Assembly: GCA_020636095.1 (NCBI GenBank)
Contig: JACJYN010000002.1
Coordinates: 1,116,001-1,180,000 of the forward strand
Direction of reading: 5' to 3'
Origin: Lewinellaceae bacterium
GTDB lineage: Bacteria > Bacteroidota > Bacteroidia > Chitinophagales > Saprospiraceae
DNA: 64,000 nucleotides
This document shows positions 57,472 through 64,000 of this stretch, piece after piece (the stretch's first letter is position 1; each line of letters begins with the position of its first letter). A program made the translations under genes and the position numbers. Below the pieces are notes generated by a model, which saw nothing but the letters and a program-made list of their open reading frames with translations, was not told where the DNA came from and did not search any database.

Positions 57472-59655
57472 TTACACCCTTACCCGCACTCCTACATAGA
57501 AATGCACCCCCGGCGCCGGTTCATAATACCTTCCTCCAAACGCATTAATCCGAATATTACCACTGTAGTGGGCATCCAGCAGGTTGTTGACGCCCAGGAA
57601 AGGGTGCAGGCCCCACCGGGCAAACTGCCGGGAGTAACTCAAGCGCAGGCCTGCGTCCAGGTAGGCATCGTCTTGTTCCGTATTGGCGTCATCTGCGTAG
57701 AGGGCGCCGATGTAGCGGCATCGCAGGCTGGCTAACAAGCCGGAGGAATGCAGATAGCGCAAGCTGAAAAAACCGAAGTGTTGAGGGATGGCCGGTAATT
57801 GATTACCTGCAAAATCACCGTCCGGCGTAGTGTATCGGGAATAGGTGAAATCCGAAAAAGTGTAGGAAAGGCTGGCTGTTAAGCCAGGGCGCAGCTGCCA
57901 ATCCAGGCTGGCCTCCAGGCCCAGGCGCTCCGAGGCGCCGGCGTTGCGGTAGAAGAGTCTGCCGGGAAAAGCCTCCAGTTCGAAGGGAAGCAATTCGTTT
58001 TGCAGGCCGATGTAGAAGACGGCCAACTGGTAGCGGAGGCGCCGTTGCACAAGGCCGCGCAAGCCTAACTCGTAGCTGGTTGCCTTTTGTGGCGAAAGGG
58101 TTTCATTGAAGCCTCCACCGGCGGGGTTGGCGGACAACTCGCTCAGGGCAGGCGTTTCGAAGCTGGTGGAAAAGTTGGCAAAGGCGCGGGCCGAGGAGCT
58201 AAAGGTATAGAGCAATCCAAGAGAAGGATTGAAATTTTCAAAACCGAGCTTTCCCGAATCATCCCCATCCGCCAGATAGTAGTCATCGGCGGCCAGGCGC
58301 AATACGTCGAAGCGGGTACTGAGCGTAGCGTTGAGGGCATCGGCCAGCCCCCATTCCTGCACCCAATAAAAACCCAGGCTGCGGAAGGATTCTTCCTGTC
58401 TGAAGTTCAAAGGCCCGGAAGCCCCCTCCAGATTGTCAAAGCGCTGGCGATCATCCACCTGGTTAGCCAGGTCTATACCCAGCTTAAAGCGGTAGGGCAA
58501 AGCCCCTGGTTTGCCGGTGTAACCATAGCTGGCGCCCAGCCCGCTGTATTGCCGGTTGAACGCTACGATACCTCCCATTTCAAAGGGCAGGCGGTTGTTG
58601 AAATCACGGAACAAATAGAAAGTATAGGACTCTAATTGATGCTTCAATCCCCAGCGGTGCTTCCAGCGCAGCGCCAGGCGGCCCTGTCGGACGGCCTCCC
58701 CGGCGTCGAAAGTGAGGTTGCGGGAGAAGGCCTGCCGACGGCTCTCCTTTACATCCTCCAAGGTGAGGCCGCCGGAATCCTCCGCCAGCGGACTGTCGAG
58801 GTAATTCAGCAGAAGTTGCAGTTGGCCGCCGCACCGGTGATCGTTATCTTTGTAATTATTATAAAAATAATCATTACTTTTATAATCGTTACTTAAGTAA
58901 TTATTACTTTTATAATGATTATATACATCATCATGTCCCTGGATATCGCTGCTTCTCTTCCCGTCTTTCTCATAATCAAAATGCAGGCGCGCATTGAAAA
59001 GCGACGATTCCATAGCGCTGTGCTCCCGGTACCCCTCCAGGCGGGTATGGCTGCCGTAGGCGATAACGCCCAGTTTCCCTTTCCTGCCGCCTCCCTTCAG
59101 TTGATACCGCTGGAAGCCAAAGCTTCCGGCACTGAACCGGGCCTCGGCCAAAGGTTCAGCCGGCGGCTCTTCAGTGGTGAAACTGATAACGCCCCCGGCG
59201 GCATTGCCGTACAGGCCGGAAGACGGCCCCCGGATCACTTCTGCTGAAGCCAGCACGCCGGGATCGATATTATCTACCTGCCCCTGTCCGTCGGGTGTCG
59301 ACTCCGGCAGGCCGTCAACGACGAGCTGTATGCCCCGGATTCCGAAGGCGGAGCGGGCGCCGAAGCCCCGAACGGCAATGCGGGCATCCTGGGCAAAATT
59401 GTCGGCATTGAGGGCCAGCAGGCCGGGAACCCCGGCAAGGGATTCATTCAACGCCAGCTGCTGTTGGCCCGCCTGTATTTGCTCTTTTGAAATAACGGTG
59501 AGAGACAGCGGGGCATCCAGTTCGCGGCTTTCCAGGCGCGTAGCCGTTACGGTTACGGAATCGAGGGCGCGGAAAAGAAGGGTATCCAGTTGATAGGATT
59601 GTGCGCTGGCGGCCAGGCTCAGGAAAAAAGTAAAGAAAGGAAGTATACTGCGCAT
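57472..59655 (-). CDS. TonB-dependent outer-membrane receptor
   Basis: 727 residues: signal peptide MRSILPFFTFFLSLAASAQS, then plug domain (VTVTATRLESRELDAPLSL, NESLAGVPGLLALNADNF, RIAVRGFGARSAFGIRGIQ, VIRGPSSGLYGNAAGGVISF) and a 22-strand-type barrel ending in GVRVRV. It would import siderophores, B12 or another large ligand using TonB; ligand unknown. An unusual insertion (DDVYNHYKSNNYLSNDYKSN and more, near residues 245-280) is coded by an AT-rich repeat and lies in a probable surface loop. No starch-utilisation (SusD) partner is present. A -7 box TATGTTTG (59686-59679, minus) precedes the ATG. Confidence 0.93.
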   Translation of the reverse strand: MRSILPFFTFFLSLAASAQSYQLDTLLFRALDSVTVTATRLESRELDAPLSLTVISKEQIQAGQQQLALNESLAGVPGLLALNADNFAQDARIAVRGFGARSAFGIRGIQLVVDGLPESTPDGQGQVDNIDPGVLASAEVIRGPSSGLYGNAAGGVISFTTEEPPAEPLAEARFSAGSFGFQRYQLKGGGRKGKLGVIAYGSHTRLEGYREHSAMESSLFNARLHFDYEKDGKRSSDIQGHDDVYNHYKSNNYLSNDYKSNDYFYNNYKDNDHRCGGQLQLLLNYLDSPLAEDSGGLTLEDVKESRRQAFSRNLTFDAGEAVRQGRLALRWKHRWGLKHQLESYTFYLFRDFNNRLPFEMGGIVAFNRQYSGLGASYGYTGKPGALPYRFKLGIDLANQVDDRQRFDNLEGASGPLNFRQEESFRSLGFYWVQEWGLADALNATLSTRFDVLRLAADDYYLADGDDSGKLGFENFNPSLGLLYTFSSSARAFANFSTSFETPALSELSANPAGGGFNETLSPQKATSYELGLRGLVQRRLRYQLAVFYIGLQNELLPFELEAFPGRLFYRNAGASERLGLEASLDWQLRPGLTASLSYTFSDFTYSRYTTPDGDFAGNQLPAIPQHFGFFSLRYLHSSGLLASLRCRYIGALYADDANTEQDDAYLDAGLRLSYSRQFARWGLHPFLGVNNLLDAHYSGNIRINAFGGRYYEPAPGVHFYVGVRVRV
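58841..58930. repeat. AT-rich repeat inside the TonB-receptor gene
   Basis: About 90 bp of AT-rich DNA (ATTACTTTTATAAT twice, with TTACTTAAGTAA between) interrupts otherwise GC-rich coding sequence, in frame. It codes repetitive K-S-N-D-Y peptide units in an extracellular loop. Probably expanded by slippage. Confidence 0.7.
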
Positions 59656-59698
59656 TTACTATTTTAGGGCTGTTTTTACAAACATAACAAAAAGTAAA

Positions 59699-60097
59699 AT
59701 GAAGTATCTTATTCTTTCTTGCATTGCCGCGCTGGCCCTTTCCTGCACTGCCTCCAAACCGGCGCCAACAAAAACGGCCCCGGCCAATCCTCCGATGGTT
59801 GAATCCCGTGAGAAGGCCCATTCCTATACCTGCATGGGCAATGAACCCTCCTGGTCCGTTCAAATTAAGGGCAGCGATATCATCTTCCGCACCGCCGATA
59901 TCAGCCCGGTTAGCTACCCTTACCAGGCCCCCCGGCAGCAGGACAACCAGAAAACATTTATGAGCAAGGCGGGTAATTCCAGCATCAAGGTAGTCATTCG
60001 GGAAGAAGGATGCACCGATACCATGTCGGGCGAGCGATTTCCGTATTCCGCAGAAGTAACCCGAGACGGAAAAATGTATCGCGGATGCGGAAAATGA
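59699..60097 (+). CDS. COG3650-type lipoprotein
   Basis: 132 residues; lipoprotein signal MKYLILSCIAALALSCTASK with lipobox LALSC. The mature part has YTCMGNEPSWSVQI, FRTADISPVSYPYQ, REEGCTDTMSGERFPYSAEV and YRGCGK, a pattern of the COG3650/YfeY-like lipoproteins (C.GNEP.W, C.D.MSG...PY.A.V, GCG) related to META/HslJ families. Its role is unknown; it would be anchored in the outer membrane. Divergent from the TonB-receptor gene (43 bp apart), upstream of the BNR-repeat T9SS protein. Confidence 0.85.
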   Translation: MKYLILSCIAALALSCTASKPAPTKTAPANPPMVESREKAHSYTCMGNEPSWSVQIKGSDIIFRTADISPVSYPYQAPRQQDNQKTFMSKAGNSSIKVVIREEGCTDTMSGERFPYSAEVTRDGKMYRGCGK

Positions 60098-60131
60098 CAT
60101 CCAGGCTACCATTTTAACACTACTACAATGT

Positions 60132-60139
60132 TAAATTTG
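60132..60139 (+). promoter_or_regulatory. -7 box for the BNR-repeat protein
   Basis: TAAATTTG matches TAnnTTTG 28 bp before the ATG at 60167. The -33 region (CATTTTA near 60109) is weak. Confidence 0.4.
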
Positions 60140-60166
60140 TAGCACTCCCAATGAAAAAGACTATAA

Positions 60167-62707
60167 ATGGAACAGCGCCTGGCTATCATCATCTCATCCT
60201 TCTGCCTCCTGGCTTGTCAACAACAGCCCCCTAAACGCTTACCTCCTCCTACCGATGGAACCATCATCCGGCTCGGAGAAGAAGGACAGGAAAGGGCGGC
60301 GCGGGAAGCATGGTTCGAATTGATGCACCAGGCGGCGCCGGAAACCGACTGGCGGCAACTGGAGTACCAAACCCGTATGCAACGCCATGCCGAACGTACG
60401 CAGCAGTCCTTTTTCCGCAGCGGCTGCAACCAGGAAATCCTAGCCGAAGGCCACCTGGCCGGCTACTGGCAGGAACGGGGCAGCACCAATCAGGCCGGCA
60501 GCGTCCTGGAAACCACTTATGACCCGGAAACTGATAAGATATGGCTGATCTCCGCCGGAGGAACCCTCTGGCGGGGCGGCCGCCCGGGGTTGGACTGGGA
60601 AGCCGTCAACCAGGGCCTCCGGTTCAACCGGGGCCTGCTACAGTTCATTCCTCACGGCAATGGCCGCCGGCTCCTTGCCTTTGCCGGGCGCCTGCCCCAC
60701 TACTCCGACGATGATGGCCAGAGCTGGACAAGAGGCGCCGGTATTAACCATACCGACCGCTGGGGAAATATTCATTCACCAGCCTTGCTCAATGACGGCG
60801 CCAATTATCCGCTATTCGTCCTGTCTAAGCCTGATTACTGGGCTGATATTCGCCTGTACCAATCCCTCAACCAGGGGGAAAGTTATTTGGCTCGTTCCAC
60901 TTTCAACACCAATGAATTCTCCCGGCTGGCGCTGGCCATTCCCCATCACTCCAATACAGTGCTCCTGGTAGAAAAAAAAGAGAGCGGGCAGGCCAGAATC
61001 TATGAGGTGGATGCCGTTACCGGCCAATTGGAATGGATCAATCCAGGGACAAACCTCAACTTTGGAGAAGCCCGGGCCAACCTCGCCGGCGCTATGGTTG
61101 GAGAGCAGTTGCGCCTCTATGCCTACACCAGCCCGGGCGAGGCGGACTGGAAAGTATACCGCTCCCTGGATGGCGGGCTAAATTGGGAATTGCGGGGCGC
61201 CCTGCCTGCCGCCCCCTGGGAAGTGGGCCTTTACGTCAGCCCTTCCGACCCCGACGCCCTGTTTATGGGCGAGGTGGAATGTTACCGAAGCCTCAATGCC
61301 GGCCAACATTGGGAGAAGGCAAATAACTGGTGGGACTACTACGAGGATATTGAGGGCAGCCTGCATGCGGATATTATGGACATTGCGGAGTTTGAGGATG
61401 CCCAGGGGCAGCCCTTCTTGCTGATCAGCAACCACGGAGGGCTGTCGCTCTCCGAAGACCGCCTGGAAAGTACCGCCAATATAGGGCTGTCGGGCCTCAA
61501 TATAAGCCAGTATTACAGCGTTCGGACCGGCCCCACGGACCCGGCCTTTGTCTACGCCGGCTCCCAGGATCAGGGCTTCCAGCGCTCCGGCCAGTTCTCC
61601 GGAGAGGGGCCGGCCCATTTTGAACAGGTGATCTCCGGCGATTATGGACACCTCGCCTTTTCCAACGGTGGCGAAGGGCTTTGGGTTGCCTACCCCGGTG
61701 GTTGGATCACGTACTACGGACATCCACAATGGGGCGGCTACACGGCAACCTACGAGCTGCAATCCGAAAATGAGACCGTCTGGTTCCCTCCGCTGATCGG
61801 CAGCCCTTACGAGGATGGCCCGGCAGCCTATCTTGCCGGCGGCAGCACCGACGGCGGGCCAGGGTCGTATCTCATTCGCCTGGAATTTAAAAACAACCAG
61901 ATTCAAGCCACCCAGGGCAACTTCAACTTTCTGGGAGAATCGGCAGGCGGCACCCTGAGCGCTATGGCGGCAACACCTCAAGATCCGGACAAATGGTACG
62001 CGGCAACTACCAACGGACGCTTTTTCTACTCAACCGACGGCGGTGACAACTGGAGCCAGGCTCTCAACTTTTTGCCGGATGGCCATTATTTGTACGGCCA
62101 GGCCATCTACCCTTTCCACTCGGATGGGCAAACTGTCCTTCTGGCCGGTAGTGGCTATTCCAACCCGGCCATATACAAATCTACAGATGGGGGCGCCAAT
62201 TTCCTACCCATGTCCAATGGCCTGCCCGCCACATTGGTACTCGATATTGATGGTAATCAGGATGAGAGCTTACTCTTTGCCGCCACAGAGGCTGGCCCCT
62301 ACGTCTACCTTGAAGAACAAGGGCGCTGGTACGACATGTCAGGCTGGTGCGCTCCGGCCCAAACGTACTGGTCGGTAGAATACCTGGCGGGAGAACAGGT
62401 TGTCCGCTTCGGCACCTACGGCAGTGGCATCTGGGATTTCAGGATTACAGAGGTTTCGGCAGTGGCGAGCGCCTCCCCTGTATCTTCCCGCATCTACCCC
62501 AACCCGGCAAGTAACCGGCTGAACATCGAATTGCCGGCTGGGAACTGGGGAATTCAACTCCTGGATAACAGTGGAAAAATAGTTGTTGAAAAAATCGAAG
62601 CTCGTAGCCTGGAGGCGTTGCAGGTTGCCCAACTGCCCAGGGGGCTCTACTATCTGAGATGGTACAACGGAAAAAGGACAGAGGTGGAAAAAATCATCCT
62701 GCAATAA
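60167..62707 (+). CDS. T9SS-exported BNR/propeller-type protein with lipobox-like signal
   Basis: 846 residues. The N-terminus MEQRLAIIISSFCLLACQQQ contains a lipobox-like LLAC, unusual for a T9SS cargo. Propeller repeats with Asp-box-like turns follow: GRPGLDWEAVNQ, YSDDDGQSWTRGA, YRSLDGGLNWELRG, YRSLNAGQHWEKANN, YSTDGGDNWSQALN, YKSTDGGANFLPMS. It closes with a T9SS sorting module (RIYPNPASNRLNIELP to VEKIILQ). A second protein of this build is at 30053-33679. No sialidase catalytic residues are obvious, so binding or adhesion is likely. The gene ends 6 bp before the MITE at 62714. Confidence 0.87.
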   Translation: MEQRLAIIISSFCLLACQQQPPKRLPPPTDGTIIRLGEEGQERAAREAWFELMHQAAPETDWRQLEYQTRMQRHAERTQQSFFRSGCNQEILAEGHLAGYWQERGSTNQAGSVLETTYDPETDKIWLISAGGTLWRGGRPGLDWEAVNQGLRFNRGLLQFIPHGNGRRLLAFAGRLPHYSDDDGQSWTRGAGINHTDRWGNIHSPALLNDGANYPLFVLSKPDYWADIRLYQSLNQGESYLARSTFNTNEFSRLALAIPHHSNTVLLVEKKESGQARIYEVDAVTGQLEWINPGTNLNFGEARANLAGAMVGEQLRLYAYTSPGEADWKVYRSLDGGLNWELRGALPAAPWEVGLYVSPSDPDALFMGEVECYRSLNAGQHWEKANNWWDYYEDIEGSLHADIMDIAEFEDAQGQPFLLISNHGGLSLSEDRLESTANIGLSGLNISQYYSVRTGPTDPAFVYAGSQDQGFQRSGQFSGEGPAHFEQVISGDYGHLAFSNGGEGLWVAYPGGWITYYGHPQWGGYTATYELQSENETVWFPPLIGSPYEDGPAAYLAGGSTDGGPGSYLIRLEFKNNQIQATQGNFNFLGESAGGTLSAMAATPQDPDKWYAATTNGRFFYSTDGGDNWSQALNFLPDGHYLYGQAIYPFHSDGQTVLLAGSGYSNPAIYKSTDGGANFLPMSNGLPATLVLDIDGNQDESLLFAATEAGPYVYLEEQGRWYDMSGWCAPAQTYWSVEYLAGEQVVRFGTYGSGIWDFRITEVSAVASASPVSSRIYPNPASNRLNIELPAGNWGIQLLDNSGKIVVEKIEARSLEALQVAQLPRGLYYLRWYNGKRTEVEKIILQ

Positions 62708-62713
62708 TGCTAA

Positions 62714-62874
62714 GAGCGTGTTGGGGATTTACTTTTGATGTCGAAAATGAGCAGATTTTGGTTCTCAGGAAGCCATTTTTGAGCCGCATAGCATCGCTAC
62801 GTGGCGAAAAAATGGCGAAATGAGGTTCAAAAGATGCACATTTGCAGGCCAAAGGGTAAATCCCCAACACGCTC
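62714..62874. mobile_element. MITE-like element (161 bp) with TAA target duplication
   Basis: Perfect terminal inverted repeats GAGCGTGTTGGGGATTTAC (left) and their complement (62856-62874), flanked by TAA on both sides (62711-62713, 62875-62877). The first bases match the element at 34028 (GAG..TGTT). It has no ORF. The duplication is shared with the stop codon of the convergent GT4 gene, so the element fits exactly between two gene ends. Confidence 0.88.
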
Positions 62875-64000
62875 TAAGTGATCGGCTCCGGCTCCGTATG
62901 CCCGCCACCGACAACTTTCATATACAAAGCCATCATCTTGTCGGCTAAGGGCTCGCCGCGGAACTGCTGGGCGTAGCTATATCCCTTCTCAATGAGTGTT
63001 TGGCGGTACGCCTCATCTGAAAGGATTTTTTCGATAGCGGCGGCAATTTCTTCCGGCCGGTGGGGGTCGACCAGATGAGCCCCGGGGCCGCCCGCCTCCG
63101 GCAGGGAAGACACGTTGGAGGTAATCACCGGCGTCTTGCTGAAAAGCGACTCCAGGATGGGAATTCCAAAACCTTCGTAAAAAGAAGGATAGAGGAAGGC
63201 CGACGCTTTCTGGTAAATGGCGGGCAGGTCATCAAAACTTACGTCCGTAAAATGCACCAGATGCTCCAGCCTGCTCTTTTGGATTACCTCCTCCACTCGC
63301 GCACGGTAACGCCCTCCCTGTCCAACGACCACCAAAGGCAGTCGATAACTTTCGGGCAGTTGTTCCAGGGCGCGGATGATACCGAGCAAGTTCTTCCGCT
63401 CGGTAATCGAGCCTACCGTCAGCAGGTATTTTTCCGGCAGGTGGTACCGGCGACGCAGCCCTTCAAAAGTCTTCTGTGACTTTTCAACCATGTAGCGCTC
63501 GTGGCAGGACTGATAAATGACGGTGATCTTCTCAGGAGAGATTCCGTAGAACTCGACAATATCCCGCTTCGTATGCTCACTGATGGCTACGATGTGGTCG
63601 GCATGCCGGCAGGCGTAACGGAATTTGAGCCCATAAATCTTACGGTCGATCAAAGGATAATGCTCTGGAAAACGTTCAAAGGTAAGGTCGTGGATGGTGA
63701 CGACACTTCGGATGTTGGCCTTATTCAGCCCTAAAGGTATCTCATGGCTCAGGCCATGAAAAAGCTGGATTTTGTGTTTCCGCAAGTCGCGCTTAATCCC
63801 CATGCTTCGCCAATAAGCACCAGAGCCCCGCTTAGGTAACTGGACATTGAATAAGGCGCTGTTCAGGAAAAAGTGGGTCTCGTCGTTCCGGGTAATCTTC
63901 GGGCTGTATAAAAAGTAGGCATTATCAGGGTAGTACTCCGCCAGGTTGGCTAGTAGGGTACGGCTGTAATTACCCAGCCCGGTGAAGTTGTTGAACAGTC
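62874..64000 (-). CDS. GT4-family glycosyltransferase, 5' end outside window
   Basis: The frame is open to the right edge (upstream residues LFNNFTGLGNYSRTLLANLA...), so the N-terminus is cut; about 375 residues are visible. It is a GT-B retaining glycosyltransferase of family GT4: the N-terminal part has GLGNYSRTLL; the C-terminal Rossmann half has YLLTVGSITERKNLLGIIRA, VGQGGRYRARVEEV, VHFTDVSFDDLPAIYQKASAFL and the E-x7-E donor-binding motif YPSFYEGFGIPILESLFSKT. Sugar donor (UDP or GDP) and acceptor cannot be predicted; cell-surface polysaccharide synthesis is likely. The stop codon (62874-62876) overlaps the MITE target duplication. Confidence 0.9.
   Translation of the reverse strand, partial: LFNNFTGLGNYSRTLLANLAEYYPDNAYFLYSPKITRNDETHFFLNSALFNVQLPKRGSGAYWRSMGIKRDLRKHKIQLFHGLSHEIPLGLNKANIRSVVTIHDLTFERFPEHYPLIDRKIYGLKFRYACRHADHIVAISEHTKRDIVEFYGISPEKITVIYQSCHERYMVEKSQKTFEGLRRRYHLPEKYLLTVGSITERKNLLGIIRALEQLPESYRLPLVVVGQGGRYRARVEEVIQKSRLEHLVHFTDVSFDDLPAIYQKASAFLYPSFYEGFGIPILESLFSKTPVITSNVSSLPEAGGPGAHLVDPHRPEEIAAAIEKILSDEAYRQTLIEKGYSYAQQFRGEPLADKMMALYMKVVGGGHTEPEPIT

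Noticed and set aside
1..64000. tRNA, rRNA, prophage or transposase genes
   Set aside because: None recognised by reading; the mobile elements seen are non-autonomous.

Overview
The window looks like chromosomal DNA of a free-living, probably aquatic member of the Bacteroidota, most likely the Saprospiria (Lewinella/Haliscomenobacter-like). Supporting signs: six very large secreted proteins end in a C-terminal module of the type IX secretion (T9SS type A) kind; several genes carry the phylum-specific promoter (TTG, about 20 bp, TAnnTTTG) and lack a clear Shine-Dalgarno; and there are FAS1 lipoproteins, a SPOR-domain protein, a TonB with two membrane segments, a TonB-dependent receptor and a proteorhodopsin/Blh/CrtY cluster. 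The genus is inference. I found no rRNA, tRNA, CRISPR array, prophage or transposase gene.

Layout. 1-7.4 kb: tail of a secreted protein, an orphan small-type methylmalonyl-CoA mutase subunit, two tandem FAS1 lipoproteins, queG overlapping a TesA-like protein that has lost its catalytic residues, and tonB. 7.5-14.1 kb is a light/oxidative-stress block on the minus strand: crtY, blh, proton-pump rhodopsin, PAP2 phosphatase, DASH cryptochrome, dps. CrtY makes beta-carotene, Blh cleaves it to retinal, and the rhodopsin uses it. A 15-bp sequence recurs three times in this block and a 152-bp MITE sits between crtY and blh. 14.3-19.3 kb: two repeat elements, then a beta-oxidation operon (thiolase, S41 peptidase, FadJ-like). 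19.8-22.3 kb: GT39 glycosyltransferase, acetoacetate-decarboxylase-like protein, small secreted protein. 22.9-38.1 kb: giant T9SS proteins around an AddA-like helicase with a degenerate nuclease.

38.2-40.1 kb: a 44-bp tandem repeat, a frameshifted queE and a 57-bp tandem repeat. 40.1-50.1 kb: a MATE transporter; the most unusual gene of the window, two D-Ala-D-Ala ligase modules fused to a membrane segment and three PASTA-like domains; a T9SS protein; a rhodanese; a SPOR protein; and a small coiled-coil membrane protein behind a structured leader. 50.1-54.7 kb: a large PNGase F/LamG-like T9SS protein, the second MITE copy and three gene remnants. 54.7-64 kb: membrane protein, NADP-dependent oxidoreductase, an AAA_14/DUF4143 ATPase with two operator-like dyads at its start, TonB-dependent receptor, COG3650-type lipoprotein, a BNR-repeat T9SS protein, a small MITE, and a GT4 glycosyltransferase cut by the window edge.

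The strongest candidates for something new are the Ddl-Ddl-TM-PASTA fusion with a probably inactive first ligase, the 15-bp repeat of the rhodopsin/carotenoid block, and the target-duplicated MITEs lying exactly at gene ends.
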